This document shows positions 1-11,080 of a DNA stretch of 64,000 nucleotides, piece after piece. The notes below the pieces were generated by a model. That model was not told the DNA's origin and searched no databases. It saw only the letters and a program-made list of their open reading frames with translations. Both the position numbers and the translations under genes were made by a program. Each line of letters starts with the position of its first letter. Position 1 is the stretch's first letter. Source of the DNA: Allobranchiibius huperziae (GTDB taxonomy: Bacteria; Actinomycetota; Actinomycetes; Actinomycetales; Dermatophilaceae); NCBI RefSeq assembly GCF_013410455.1, contig NZ_JACCFW010000001.1, positions 1,132,929 to 1,196,928 of the forward strand, in the 5' to 3' direction.

Positions 1-312
1 TACGCTCGCCGGCACGCCACGATCGCCGCGGCGCACGAGGCGGGCATCGCGGTCTACGTCGGCACCGACGCCGGCGGGCAGCTGCCGCACGGGCTCGTGG
101 CGCGCGAGGTGGCCGAGCTGGTCACGGTGGGGATGACCGAGCTGGAGGCACTGGACGCGGCGACGTGGGGTGCCCGCGCCTGGCTCGGTCGCCCGGGTCT
201 CGACGAGGGTGAGAGCGCGGACTTCGTTGTCTACCAGGAGGATCCACGAATCGATGTGCGAGTGCTGAGCGCGCCCCAGCACGTCGTCCTGCGCGGAAGG
301 GCGATGCTGTGA
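1..312 (+). CDS. Amidohydrolase family protein, C-terminal fragment
   Basis: The frame is open from the first base to the stop at 310-312, giving the last 103 residues of a protein whose start lies outside the window. The opening stretch contains a GTDAGG motif (about residues 22-27). In imidazolonepropionase-like amidohydrolases this segment carries the metal-binding Asp. It is followed by a helical region with EALDAATWGAR and a terminal small beta domain typical of dihydroorotase-like composite folds (GESADFVVYQEDP, then VVLRGRAML). The substrate cannot be told from this fragment. The stop overlaps the GTG start of the next gene by four bases (309-312), so the two are probably co-transcribed and translationally coupled. 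Confidence 0.8.
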   Translation, partial: YARRHATIAAAHEAGIAVYVGTDAGGQLPHGLVAREVAELVTVGMTELEALDAATWGARAWLGRPGLDEGESADFVVYQEDPRIDVRVLSAPQHVVLRGRAML

Positions 313-1289
313 GCCGCGAACGTCCCCCGGGCCCGCTGCTCGCACGGGGGGAACGGGTGTGGGTCCGCACCGTCGTGCACGACGACCTCGCCCCCTACCA
401 GCAGGCCGTGCGCAGTTCGTGGGACCGCATCGGGGCCTGGAACCCGGTCTCCGCAGGTGATCTGGAGTGGCACCTGGGTCGTCAGAGCACCGAGCACCGC
501 ACCTTCCTCATCCACGCCACCGAACCGACGGGTGAGCACGACATCGTCGGAAAGGTCAACGTCAGCAACGTCGTTCGTGGCAGGTTCCAGAACGGCACCA
601 TGGGGTACGACGCCTACGACCCCTACGCCGGGCGAGGCATGTTCGCCGAAGGGTTGCGCCTGGTGGTGGGTCTGGCGTTCGCCGGAGCGGGACAGGGGAT
701 GGATCTGCACCGCGTCGAGGCCAACGTGCGCCCCGGCAACACCCGGTCGGCGGGGGTGCTGCGGTCGCTCGGTTTCCGCCGGGAGGGCCATATCCGCTCG
801 ATGCTCCTGCTGGAGTCCGGTGGTGAACCCGCGCAGTGGCGTGATCACGACGCGTACGCCGTGCACCGCGGGGAGTGGCCCGCGACGCCGTACGCCGCTC
901 ACCGACCTGCCCGAATGGCGTTGCTCGTCAGTGACTTCGGCGCACCCGACCGCTCCGGGTCGTCCGGGCTGGCTCCCGCCCTGGCCGCAGAACTGGGCCT
1001 GCCGCTCTTCCCGCGTGCCGTGGTGCCCGACGATGCTCTCTGGGAGCTGCTCGCCGCATCGCCGGTGGGGGGAGTCGTCGAGGGCGTCTGGCCACGGGAG
1101 GCGGAGGCGTTCGTGCGCGAAGGTCTGCAGCGCGCGGGGTTCGATCCCGCGGTCGTGCCCCGACTGCGGGGCGACGGACGGTTCGCGGACGACCCGCCCG
1201 ACGGTCCGGCGCCCATCGGGGTGTCCGCAGCGCTGCGTCCCTCCGACGTGAGCCGGGTGGCCCTGCGCGTGCGCGCGGCGTTCGCCTGA
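309..1289 (+). CDS. GNAT acetyltransferase fused to a degenerate P-loop-like domain
   Basis: 326 residues, GTG start in the overlap with the upstream stop. Residues about 10-195 form a RimJ/RimL-type GNAT domain: a YAGRGMFAEGLRLVV segment fits the acetyl-CoA pocket and NTRSAGVLRSLGFRREG is the classic C-terminal half. Most such enzymes acetylate a protein N-terminus or a small amine; the substrate here is unknown. Residues about 203-326 are an extra domain that reads like a small nucleoside-kinase P-loop protein (hydrophobic strand, glycine/serine loop at 211-220, LAAELGLPLF, then GVVEGVWPREAEAFVREGL). The expected Walker-A Lys is replaced by Ser218, so ATP binding is doubtful. The GNAT call is firm; the P-loop reading is pattern recognition only. 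Confidence 0.75.
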   Translation: MSRERPPGPLLARGERVWVRTVVHDDLAPYQQAVRSSWDRIGAWNPVSAGDLEWHLGRQSTEHRTFLIHATEPTGEHDIVGKVNVSNVVRGRFQNGTMGYDAYDPYAGRGMFAEGLRLVVGLAFAGAGQGMDLHRVEANVRPGNTRSAGVLRSLGFRREGHIRSMLLLESGGEPAQWRDHDAYAVHRGEWPATPYAAHRPARMALLVSDFGAPDRSGSSGLAPALAAELGLPLFPRAVVPDDALWELLAASPVGGVVEGVWPREAEAFVREGLQRAGFDPAVVPRLRGDGRFADDPPDGPAPIGVSAALRPSDVSRVALRVRAAFA

Positions 1290-1379
1290 GGCGTGTCGCG
1301 GCGGTCTGTCGCCGGCAGGGTCTACCTTGGGCGTCGTACGTGATCCACGTCACACACGTCCCATCACATGGAGTCAGCC

Positions 1380-4300
1380 ATGTCCGCACTGCCTTCCGCA
1401 CGCACTCGTCTCTCCCGCCGCGTCGCCGTCGCCCTCACCTCCAGCGCCCTCGCGCTCGGCACCGGCTACGTGAGCGCCCCGGCGCGCGCCGCCACACCGG
1501 GTGCGGCGACCGACGGTCCGGGCGCCGCGAGCTACCAGGCGCAGTCGCGCAAGGACTGTGTCGGCACGGCACGCAACCGGACCTCGAAGGTCTGGTACAC
1601 CGTCGCGAACGGCGTGCTGTCCGACGTCTTCGCGCCCACGGTCGACGCCACCAACGTCAAGACGATGCAGTACATCGTGAGCGACGGCAGCTCCTTCACC
1701 GACCTGCAGACGCGCGACATGACCTACACGGTGCGCGCCGACGCGAGCGGGATGGCGTGCACCGTCACGTCGACCGCGAAGAGCGGCCGGTATCGGCTGG
1801 TGACGACGTACATCACCGACCCTGAACGTGATTCGGTCGTGACGCACACCCAGTACCAACCGCTCACCACTGCGGCCGCGGCCTACAAGATCTACGTCCG
1901 TCTCGACGCGAACGCCGGCGGCAACGGCGGCGGCGGCACCTCGAACGCCGGCGCCGACACCGCGGTGGTCGACACCTCCGGCGGACACCCGGTGCCGGTC
2001 AGCTACGACACGAGCACCAAGAGCCAGGCGACGGGCCGCTCGTACGCCGTGCCGTCCTTCCTCGCCCTCACCGGCGACCGGCCGTTCACGCAGGTGAGCA
2101 GTGGGTTCGTCGGCGCGGGCAGCGACGGGCTGACCCAGCTCGACGCCACCCACACGCTCAGCCCGACGTACGCCACCGCGGCCGACGGCAACGTCGAGCA
2201 GACCGCCCAGGTCGCGCCGGACGCGCAGCGGTCCTTCACCCTGGCGCTCGGGTTCGGCACCACGCAGGCGTCCGCGGTCTCCACGGCGTCGGCATCGGCG
2301 CGCGGGTCCTTCGCGGCGACCGCCGCGAGCTACACCGCCGGGTGGACCGCATACGACCGCGGTCTGCGCAGGGTCGACCGGCTGCGTGGCGGGTGGCACA
2401 GCGACCCGACCGCCGTCCGGGACTACTACCAGTCGGCCAATGTGGTGAAGGCCTCGGAGGACAAGACCTACCCCGGCGCGATCGTCGCCGGCATCGACAA
2501 GCCGTGGGGCCAGTCGACGCCCGCCAACGACCCGGACAACCTCTTCACCACCAGCTACTGGGAGGTCTTCCCGCGCGACCTCTACGAGGCGTTCACGGCG
2601 CTGTTGGTCGACGGTGACCGCGCGACCGCCCAGGACACCGCGCGTTTCCTGCTCACCAAGAGCCAGCTGGCCGACGGGTCGCAGCCGCGCAACTCACTGC
2701 TCAACGGTGTCAAGGCCCCCGACTCGTTCAACACCCAGCCGGACGAGACCGCGTACCCGCTGCTGATGGCCTGGCAGTCCGGCCTCGCGGGTGACAAGAC
2801 GCTCTACCCGCACGTGCGCGCCGAAGCGAACTATCTGGTGGCCAACGGACCGAGCTACGGCGTCGAGCGCTGGGAGGAGCAGACCGGCTACTCACCCTCG
2901 ACGATCGCCGCCGAGATCGCAGGTCTGGTCGCCGCCGCGTCCATCGCTCGCACCCAGGGCGACGCGGCCGACGCGCGGATCTGGCTCGCGACCGCCGACT
3001 CCTGGCAGCGCAGCATCAAGAAGTGGGGCGTGACGACGACCGGGGCACTCTCGTCGTCCCCCTACTTCATCCGACTGTCCAAGACCGGCGACCCCAACGC
3101 CGCGATCAGCTACAACGTGGGCAATGGCGGCCCGACGCTGGACCAGCGCAGTGTGATGGACCTGGGGTTCCTGGAGTATGTGCGGCTCGGCATGCTGCCC
3201 GCGAACGACCCCACCATCGCCAACAGCCTCACCGTCGCGGACAAGGCGCTGCGCAAGGACACCGCATCGGGTCCGGGCTGGCTGCGGTACAACGGCGACG
3301 GGTACGGCGACTGCGCCGTCCCGTCGTCCAGCAGCTGCACGGTCGCGGGGGCGCCCTGGACCAACGGCAACATCGGCACGGGGCACCCGTGGCCGGTCCT
3401 CGGCGTCGAACGCGCTCAGCAGGATCTCGCCACCGGTGACCGTTCCGGTGCTCTCAAACTGCTATCGACCGTCAACGCGATGAACTCCGGACCGGGGCTG
3501 GTGCCCGAACAGGTCTGGGACTACCCGTCACTCGCGGCCTCGCCGTACGGCAGCAACCCAGCGACCGCGTCCATCGGCTTCGTCAACGGCAAGCCCGACG
3601 GGTCGGCCTCGCCGCTGACCTGGGGCGCCGGCGCCCAAGTGCGGCTGACCGCCGATCTGGCCGCGGGCAGGAGCCTGGAGCAGCCGAGCATCACGGTCGA
3701 CCGCTACGTCACCCACCACCAGCAGACGACGCCGTTGACGGTCACCGCCCCGGCGGACGGCTCGTCGGTGGGCAAGACCGTCACCGTGAGCGGCCGGGCG
3801 GCGCCCGGGGCGACCGTCGACATCTCGGTGTCGGCGACGGACGCCTCCAACGCGACGACCGTGCGCACGCTGCGGGTGAGCGCGTGGGGCGGGTTCACGA
3901 CGACCGTCCCCGTGAGCGGCGGCACCGACGTGATCGCGGTGAGCAGCACCGCGCGGGGTGGCGGCACCGCCCAGGTCGTGCGCCGGGTGGTCAGCGACGT
4001 GGTCGACGGGAAACTTCTGTACTCCGTGACCGACCCCACCGGCGACGACAACGGGCCGGGCCACTACGCCTACCCGACCGATCCGGCGTTCCATGCCGGT
4101 GCGTTCGACCTCACCCGGTTCGAGGTCTACGACACCGGGTCGACCATCACCTTCCGGGTGCAGACGCGCGACCTGACCGCCACCTTCGGTCAGCCCAACG
4201 GCGCCCAGCTCGTCGACGTCTACGTTCACAACCCCACCGCCTCCGGGACATCGACGAGTTCGTCGTACCCCGGCATGAACTACCGGATCGCCGATTCCGC

Positions 4301-4718
4301 CAGGTGGAGCCGCCTAATCGAGGTGCAAGGGTTCGCCGGCAGCAAGTTCGTCGATCCCGACGGCACGTCCGCGGGTCCCCTGACCACCTCCGCGAACTCC
4401 GTCTCGCGGTACATCACCTTCTCGGTCCAGAAGGACTCGCTGGCTGGGACGCCCTCCGCCGGTTGGGGATTCACGGTCGCGCTGACCGGTCAGGACGGCA
4501 CACACGGCACCGACCAGACACGCGCGTTCGCTGCGACACCGCAGCCGTACGCGTTCGGGGTGTGCGCGACCGCGTCCACCTCACCGGCGTGCAGCGCCGA
4601 CCCGGCGTCGGTGCCGAAGGTGCTCGACACCATCACCCCCGCCGGCACCACGCAGGCGGACGAGCTGGACTACACGGTCCACAACCCGGTCACCCTCACC
4701 GACGTCGTCATCCCGTAG
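1380..4718 (+). CDS. Secreted GH15 glucodextranase/glucoamylase-like enzyme
   Basis: About 1,112 residues. I chose the ATG at 1380 because GGAG lies six bases upstream; an in-frame ATG at 1368 adds four residues and has no ribosome site. The N-terminus is a signal peptide (twin Arg, hydrophobic core, cleavage near APARA). Order of domains: a glucodextranase-type N-terminal beta domain; a GH15 catalytic barrel with SYWEVFPRDLYEA, QPDETAYPLLMAW (Glu456 is a candidate acid) and VPEQVWDYPS (Glu710 a candidate base); an Ig-like domain (TAPADGSSVGKTVTVSG); and a C-terminal glucodextranase/DOMON-like sugar-binding domain (PTGDDNGPGHYAYP). This order resembles the N-A-B-C architecture of Arthrobacter glucodextranase. 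It probably releases glucose or maltose from extracellular alpha-glucans; exact linkage preference cannot be read from sequence. Confidence 0.88.
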   Translation: MSALPSARTRLSRRVAVALTSSALALGTGYVSAPARAATPGAATDGPGAASYQAQSRKDCVGTARNRTSKVWYTVANGVLSDVFAPTVDATNVKTMQYIVSDGSSFTDLQTRDMTYTVRADASGMACTVTSTAKSGRYRLVTTYITDPERDSVVTHTQYQPLTTAAAAYKIYVRLDANAGGNGGGGTSNAGADTAVVDTSGGHPVPVSYDTSTKSQATGRSYAVPSFLALTGDRPFTQVSSGFVGAGSDGLTQLDATHTLSPTYATAADGNVEQTAQVAPDAQRSFTLALGFGTTQASAVSTASASARGSFAATAASYTAGWTAYDRGLRRVDRLRGGWHSDPTAVRDYYQSANVVKASEDKTYPGAIVAGIDKPWGQSTPANDPDNLFTTSYWEVFPRDLYEAFTALLVDGDRATAQDTARFLLTKSQLADGSQPRNSLLNGVKAPDSFNTQPDETAYPLLMAWQSGLAGDKTLYPHVRAEANYLVANGPSYGVERWEEQTGYSPSTIAAEIAGLVAAASIARTQGDAADARIWLATADSWQRSIKKWGVTTTGALSSSPYFIRLSKTGDPNAAISYNVGNGGPTLDQRSVMDLGFLEYVRLGMLPANDPTIANSLTVADKALRKDTASGPGWLRYNGDGYGDCAVPSSSSCTVAGAPWTNGNIGTGHPWPVLGVERAQQDLATGDRSGALKLLSTVNAMNSGPGLVPEQVWDYPSLAASPYGSNPATASIGFVNGKPDGSASPLTWGAGAQVRLTADLAAGRSLEQPSITVDRYVTHHQQTTPLTVTAPADGSSVGKTVTVSGRAAPGATVDISVSATDASNATTVRTLRVSAWGGFTTTVPVSGGTDVIAVSSTARGGGTAQVVRRVVSDVVDGKLLYSVTDPTGDDNGPGHYAYPTDPAFHAGAFDLTRFEVYDTGSTITFRVQTRDLTATFGQPNGAQLVDVYVHNPTASGTSTSSSYPGMNYRIADSARWSRLIEVQGFAGSKFVDPDGTSAGPLTTSANSVSRYITFSVQKDSLAGTPSAGWGFTVALTGQDGTHGTDQTRAFAATPQPYAFGVCATASTSPACSADPASVPKVLDTITPAGTTQADELDYTVHNPVTLTDVVIP

Positions 4719-4771
4719 GGCGCGCTCCGGTCTAGCCGCGCCGCCGGCCGCCTCCGTCCAGTGGCATGGAA

Positions 4772-4813
4772 ATGTTTCGAGTGGCGCACCGACAGGTGCG
4801 CCACTCGAAACAT
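4772..4813. terminator. Perfect 19-bp inverted repeat between convergent genes
   Basis: Arms 4772-4790 and 4795-4813 are perfectly complementary with a 4-base loop. It sits between the convergent ends of the glucodextranase-like gene and aceB, so a bidirectional terminator is the simplest reading. There is no clear T-run on either side, which is common for actinobacterial terminators. Part of the arm core (CCACTCG) recurs at about 4821. Confidence 0.6.
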
Positions 4814-4845
4814 AGGTCTGCCACTCGGCGGTGGGAGGGACCAGG

Positions 4846-6519
<1,674 letters not shown>

Positions 6520-6576
6520 GATCTGACCTTCCCTGCTGCGGGTGCTGATGTGGTGGGCGGGAGATGGAGGGGGAGA

Positions 6577-6622
6577 CTCAGGGCCCCCACGGCCGGAGCC
6601 AGGTGGCCGTGGGGGCCCTGAG
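6577..6622 (-). terminator. 18-bp GC-rich hairpin in the aceA-aceB spacer
   Basis: Arms 6577-6594 and 6605-6622 are perfectly complementary around a 10-base loop. It lies between the end of aceA and the start of aceB, both read leftward, so it could end or attenuate aceA transcripts or protect their 3' ends. No T-run is evident. Confidence 0.55.
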
Positions 6623-6655
6623 CGGTACTAGGTGGAGACGGAGAACGTCGCCGGA

Positions 6656-6763
6656 TGACGTGTCGGGGTCCCCGCGAAGTATCGGAGCGAAGCGGAGAAC
6701 TTCGTGGGGTGACTTGTCGGGGTCCCCGCGAAGTATCGGAGCGAAGCGGAGAACTTCGTGGGG
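6656..6763. repeat. Two exact-length 54-bp tandem repeats, each a hairpin
   Basis: Copy 1 is 6656-6709 and copy 2 is 6710-6763; they differ at one position near the left end. Within each copy an 11-base arm (CCCCGCGAAGT) can pair with ACTTCGTGGGG with one G-T pair, leaving a loop that holds GAGCGAAGCGGAG (6685-6697 and 6739-6751). The pair sits directly after the aceA stop codon. Only two copies are present and there is no spacer diversity, so it is not a CRISPR array. Confidence 0.85.
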
Positions 6764-6768
6764 TGAAC

Positions 6769-8103
6769 TCAGTGGAACTGGGCGTTCTCCGTGCTGTCCT
6801 TCAGGGCGGTGGTGGAGCTGTCGGGGTTCAGCGCGGTGGAGACCGCGTCGAAGTAGCCGGTGCCGACCTCGCGCTGGTGCTTGGTCGCGGTGTAGCCGCG
6901 GGCCTCGGAGGCGAACTCCTTCTCCTGCAGCTCGACGTACGCCTTCATCTGCTCGCGGGCGTAGCCGTGGGCGAGGTCGAACATCGAGTAGTTCAGGGCG
7001 TGGAAGCCGGCGAGGGTGATGAACTGGAACTTGAAGCCCATCGCGCCGAGTTCACGCTGGAACTTGGCGATCGTCTCGTCGTCCAGGTGCTTCTTCCAGT
7101 TGAACGACGGGCTGCAGTTGTAGGCCAGCATCTGGTCGGGGAACTTGGACTTGATGCCCTCGGCGAACTTCTTGGCGTGCTCCAGATCCGGGGTGCCGGT
7201 CTCCATCCAGAGCAGGTCGGCGTACTCAGCGTAGGCGAGGCCGCGCGCGATGCACGGCTCGATGCCGTTGGTGACCTTGTAGAAGCCCTCCGCGGTGCGC
7301 TCACCGGTGATGAACGGCTGGTCGCGCTCGTCCACGTCGGTGGTGAGCAGCGTCGCGGCCTCCGCGTCGGTGCGGGCGATGACGATCGACGGCACGTTGC
7401 TCACGTCGGCGGCCAGGCGCGCGGCGTTCAGGGTGCGCACGTGCTGCTGGGTCGGGATGAGCACCTTGCCACCGAGGTGGCCGCACTTCTTCTCCGAGGC
7501 CAGCTGGTCCTCCCAGTGCACACCGGCGGCGCCGGAGGCGATCATCGACTTCATCAGCTCGAACGCGTTCAGCGGGCCACCGAAACCGGCCTCGGCGTCG
7601 GCGACGATCGGCACGATCCACTCGTCGACGGTCTTGATGCCCTCGGCGTACTCGATCTGGTCCGAGCGCATCAGCGCGTTGTTGATGCGACGCACCACCT
7701 GCGGCACCGAGTTGGCGGGGTAGAGCGACTGGTCGGGGTAGGTCTGGCCGGCCGCGTTGGCGTCACCGGCGACCTGCCAACCGGACAGGTAGATGGCCTT
7801 CAGTCCGGCCTTGACCTGCTGGACGGCCTGGTTGCCCGTGAGCGCGCCGAGCGCGTTCACGTAGTCCTCGGTGTGCAGCTTCTCCCACAGCTGCTCCGAG
7901 CCACGGCGGGCCAGGGTGAACTCCTCCTGCACCGAGCCTTGGAGCGTGACGACGTCGGCGGCCGTGTAGTCGCGAGCGACGCCGGTCCAGCGGGGGTTGG
8001 CATCCCACTCCTGCTGCAGGGCGGCTGCAGCCTCGGCCTTGCGGTCGGCGGCAGCGGTGCTGGGGGCCTGGTTGATCTCATTGTCGGGAATCGTGGAGGT
8101 CAT
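6769..8103 (-). CDS. aceA: Isocitrate lyase
   Basis: 444 residues, typical of the tetrameric bacterial enzyme. It splits isocitrate into succinate and glyoxylate, the first glyoxylate-shunt step. The KKCGH active-site loop is present with Cys207 as the catalytic residue, along with the metal-site region [11 protein letters not shown] and [12 protein letters not shown], and the NCSPSFNWK substrate segment. Start ATG at 8103. Downstream on the same strand is aceB; upstream and divergent is a RamB-family regulator. In Corynebacterium, RamB represses both glyoxylate genes, so control by the neighbour is a reasonable inference. Confidence 0.97.
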   Translation of the reverse strand: MTSTIPDNEINQAPSTAAADRKAEAAAALQQEWDANPRWTGVARDYTAADVVTLQGSVQEEFTLARRGSEQLWEKLHTEDYVNALGALTGNQAVQQVKAGLKAIYLSGWQVAGDANAAGQTYPDQSLYPANSVPQVVRRINNALMRSDQIEYAEGIKTVDEWIVPIVADAEAGFGGPLNAFELMKSMIASGAAGVHWEDQLASEKKCGHLGGKVLIPTQQHVRTLNAARLAADVSNVPSIVIARTDAEAATLLTTDVDERDQPFITGERTAEGFYKVTNGIEPCIARGLAYAEYADLLWMETGTPDLEHAKKFAEGIKSKFPDQMLAYNCSPSFNWKKHLDDETIAKFQRELGAMGFKFQFITLAGFHALNYSMFDLAHGYAREQMKAYVELQEKEFASEARGYTATKHQREVGTGYFDAVSTALNPDSSTTALKDSTENAQFH

Positions 8104-8193
8104 GGCTCCGGGCAGTCCTTTCGGGGTGCTCAGTGGGCCGCTTCGGATACGGCGTTGTGTCGATCCTGCGGGACGTAACCGGCAAGTACGAAG

Positions 8194-8225
8194 AAATTTG
8201 CAGTCAAAAAATGCGCAAATTGCGC
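8194..8225. promoter_or_regulatory. Palindromic operator candidate between aceA and ramB
   Basis: The divergent spacer 8104-8237 contains a perfect 6+1+6 inverted repeat, GCGCAAATTGCGC, at 8213-8225 and a nearby AAATTTGCA at 8194-8202. The region is unusually A/T-rich for this genome. RamB operators in Corynebacterium also contain TTTGC/GCAAA words, so this is a candidate autoregulatory and aceA-controlling site. Binding is inferred. Confidence 0.5.
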
Positions 8226-8237
8226 TAAGGTGCGCTG

Positions 8238-9839
8238 ATGCCAGGTCTTGACCGCCGCAACGCCCCTCGCACGGGCGTCAAGAAGCGCAACTCTGTCCAG
8301 ATGACCACCACCGGTCCCATCCCTCCCGAGGTCGACGGCGTCCCCGATGCGCCGACGGGTCGCCTGACCTCACCGCACCCCGCCCCGAGCACCAGCGTCG
8401 GCGGCGGTGACGTCCCCGATCCGCTCACGGTGGGCCGGCGTGTGCGCCACGTGCGCCAGGAGAGCGGTCGCACCCTCGGCGACGTCGCCGCGGAGATCGG
8501 GATGTCGGCGTCGGCGTTGTCGCTCATCGAGAACGGCAAGCGCGAACCGCGACTGTCCGTGCTCAACGCGCTCGCCCAGGCACTCGGCACCCAGCTGTCG
8601 GAGTTGCTGACGACGGCCCCGCCCTCGCGGCGCGCGGCTCTGGAGATCCGCCTCGAACGCGCCCAGCGCGGGGAGGGGTACGACGCGCTCGGTCTGCCCC
8701 GGGTCAAGATCGGTCCTCGTCTGCCGACCGAGGCGCTGGAGGCACTGGTCGGCCTGCACGAGGCGATGGCGGCCTCGTCGGCCGAACGCGCGGCGACGCC
8801 GGAGCACGCGCGACGCGCCAACCTGGGGTTGCGCGAGCGGATGCGGGCCGCGGACAACTACTTCGGCGAGATCGAGGACGAGGCGGCCCAGCTGCTGGGT
8901 GCCATCAACTACACCGGCGGTCCGGTGGGTCGGGTCTCGGTGGACCGGATGGCCGCGCACCTCGGCTTCTCCCTGGTGCACACCGGAGACCTGCCCGGCT
9001 CCACGCGCACCGTCACCGACCTGCAGCACAAGCGCATCTACCTGCCGCAACCCGAGGCGGGACAACACGATTCGCGCTCGCTCGCGCTCCAGGCATTGGG
9101 ACATCTGGTGCTCGGGCACGACGTGCCGGTCGACTACGCCGAGTTCCTCACCCAGCGGGTGGAGATCAACTACTTCGCGGCGTCCGTGCTGATGCCGCAG
9201 GAGGGCGCGGTCCAGCTGCTGCGGCAGGCCATGGACGCCAAGGACATCGCGATCGAGGACCTGCGCGACGCGTTCGCCGTCTCGTACGAGACTGCCGCCC
9301 ACCGCTTCACCAACCTCGCCACCCGTCACCTCGGCATCCCGGTGCACTTCATGCGCATCGGGCAGGACGGCGTCATCTACAAGGCGTACGAGAACGACGG
9401 GGTGATCTTCCCCAGCGACGCGACGGGCGCGATCGAGGGCCAGCGGGTCTGTCGCGCGTGGACGGCACGCCGGGTCTTCGAGCAGCCGGATCTGTCGCAG
9501 GCGTTCTGCGCGTACACCGACACCCGGTCCGGCACCTACTGGTGCACCGCAGCGATCGACCGGACGCCGGCGGGGGTGTTCTCGGTCAACGTCGGGGTGC
9601 GCTACCAGGACGTGAAGTGGATGCGCGGCCGCGAGACCACCCACCGGGCGACGTCCCGCTGCCCGGACCCGACCTGCTGCAACCTGCCGCCCGCCGACCT
9701 GGCCGACCGGTGGAGCGGCAATGCATGGCCGAGCGCCCGGGCGCACTCCCACCTGCTGGCGGCCATGCCGCCGGGTGTGTTCCCCGGAGTGGATGACACC
9801 GAGGTCTACCGCTTCCTCGACCGACACGCTCCGGCGTGA
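8238..9839 (+). CDS. ramB: RamB/ScfR-family transcriptional regulator of acetate/propionate metabolism
   Basis: 533 residues. A disordered N-terminal stretch of about 60 residues precedes an XRE helix-turn-helix (about 65-124: [13 protein letters not shown], then [15 protein letters not shown]). The middle region has an IrrE/peptidase-like domain ([15 protein letters not shown], then [16 protein letters not shown]), and the C-terminus is the DUF2083 sensor domain with a Cys cluster ([13 protein letters not shown]). This architecture is that of the short-chain fatty acyl regulators RamB and PrpR. An AAGG ribosome site lies 7 bases before the ATG at 8238; an ATG at codon 22 (8301) is an alternative. 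It is divergent from aceA, which supports a role in glyoxylate-shunt control. Calling it RamB rather than PrpR rests on this context. Confidence 0.85.
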   Translation: MPGLDRRNAPRTGVKKRNSVQMTTTGPIPPEVDGVPDAPTGRLTSPHPAPSTSVGGGDVPDPLTVGRRVRHVRQESGRTLGDVAAEIGMSASALSLIENGKREPRLSVLNALAQALGTQLSELLTTAPPSRRAALEIRLERAQRGEGYDALGLPRVKIGPRLPTEALEALVGLHEAMAASSAERAATPEHARRANLGLRERMRAADNYFGEIEDEAAQLLGAINYTGGPVGRVSVDRMAAHLGFSLVHTGDLPGSTRTVTDLQHKRIYLPQPEAGQHDSRSLALQALGHLVLGHDVPVDYAEFLTQRVEINYFAASVLMPQEGAVQLLRQAMDAKDIAIEDLRDAFAVSYETAAHRFTNLATRHLGIPVHFMRIGQDGVIYKAYENDGVIFPSDATGAIEGQRVCRAWTARRVFEQPDLSQAFCAYTDTRSGTYWCTAAIDRTPAGVFSVNVGVRYQDVKWMRGRETTHRATSRCPDPTCCNLPPADLADRWSGNAWPSARAHSHLLAAMPPGVFPGVDDTEVYRFLDRHAPA

Positions 9840-9877
9840 CCGGGAAGATCGCGCGGCCGATGCAATAGCGTGCCGGG

Positions 9878-11080
9878 ATGGGACGAGGCCGGGGGACCTG
9901 GGGCAGCGCGGTGGTCGCCGCGACGGCGATGGTCGCTCTGTGCGGCTGCAGCCCATCGCCCCACGCGCGTCCGTCATCGACCCCGTCCTCCGGTACGAGC
10001 GCCGGCGGTTCGAGCGTGAGCGCCTCGAGCGCCCGCTCTCGCACGCCGAGCGTCACGGTGAGCGGGAGCGGCGACATCCTGCTGCACTCGCCGCTGTGGC
10101 GGGAGGCCGCGGCGTACGCGAATGCCGCGGGTCGCACCGGCTACGACTTCGATCCCATGTTCGCGCAGGTCAAGAGCGCCATCAGCGCCGCGGACATCGC
10201 GATCTGCCATCAGGAGACCCCGATCTCCTCCACCGATGCGGATCTGAGCGCCCCGGGTTCGACGTCCTTCAACGTGCCGCGGGAGATCGCCGGCACCTTG
10301 AAGCGGGCCGGGTACGACGGGTGTGACGCGGCGTCCAACCACACCATGGACAGGGGAGTGGCGGGTATCGTGTCGACCCGTCGGCAACTGCAGGCGGCGG
10401 GGCTGAAGGTCGCGGGGCCGACGGGCGCGCCGGGGCCGCTGGGCATTCCGGCGATGTACGAGGCGAAGGGCGTCAAGGTCGCCGATCTGGCGTTCACCTA
10501 CACGCTGCCCAACTCCGCGACGCCCACCACGCACGTGCCGTCCGACGCGCCCTGGCTGAAGGCCTATCTGTGGCCGGCCATCGGAGCCTCCGCGATCATC
10601 GCCGACGCCCGGGCCGCCAAGAAGGCGGGCGCCGACATCGTGATCGTCAACATCCACTGGGGCAAGGAGGGGGTGCAGCACCCCACGCCGGCCCAGACCA
10701 CGCTGGCGGGCCAGCTGCTCGCGTCGCCGTACGTGGACGCGATCTTCGGCACCCATGCGCACGTCGTGCAGCCGTGCACCACGATCCACGGCAAGTACGT
10801 CTTCTACGGTCTCGGCAATTTCATCTCCAACCAGGGTCCGACCCGCGGCGGGGGCCAGACGGACTCCAACCAGGACGGCGTGCTCGCGCAGATCACCTTC
10901 ACCGAGACCGCCTCGGGCACCTGGAGCCAGCGGGCGCGCTACCAGCCGACCCATGTCGACGACGCGGACAAGCACACCGTCCGGCTGTCGACGCCGCAGT
11001 CGGACCCCGCGTCGTGGGGCCGCACCAGGCAGGCGATGAACGCGCTGGGCTCCTGCCCCGCGGTCGCGGCGGGCTCATGA
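9878..11080 (+). CDS. CapA-family lipoprotein (poly-gamma-glutamate synthesis-type metallophosphatase fold)
   Basis: 400 residues. The N-terminus is a lipoprotein-style signal (hydrophobic run ending LCGC), followed by a Ser/Thr-rich linker. The remainder is the PGA_cap/CapA fold related to metallophosphoesterases: SGDILLHSPL, ASNHTMDRG, IVNIHWGKEG, and FGTHAHVVQP followed by YGLGNFI. In capsule-forming Bacillus the family helps make or export poly-gamma-glutamate, but many actinobacterial members stand alone with no known capsule, and no pgsB/pgsC partner is visible here. The stop overlaps the ATG of the next gene (ATGA at 11077-11080). Confidence 0.85.
   Translation: MGRGRGTWGSAVVAATAMVALCGCSPSPHARPSSTPSSGTSAGGSSVSASSARSRTPSVTVSGSGDILLHSPLWREAAAYANAAGRTGYDFDPMFAQVKSAISAADIAICHQETPISSTDADLSAPGSTSFNVPREIAGTLKRAGYDGCDAASNHTMDRGVAGIVSTRRQLQAAGLKVAGPTGAPGPLGIPAMYEAKGVKVADLAFTYTLPNSATPTTHVPSDAPWLKAYLWPAIGASAIIADARAAKKAGADIVIVNIHWGKEGVQHPTPAQTTLAGQLLASPYVDAIFGTHAHVVQPCTTIHGKYVFYGLGNFISNQGPTRGGGQTDSNQDGVLAQITFTETASGTWSQRARYQPTHVDDADKHTVRLSTPQSDPASWGRTRQAMNALGSCPAVAAGS

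Noticed and set aside
6656-6763. CRISPR or IS terminal repeats
   Set aside because: Two directly adjacent units only, no spacer and no transposase gene nearby.
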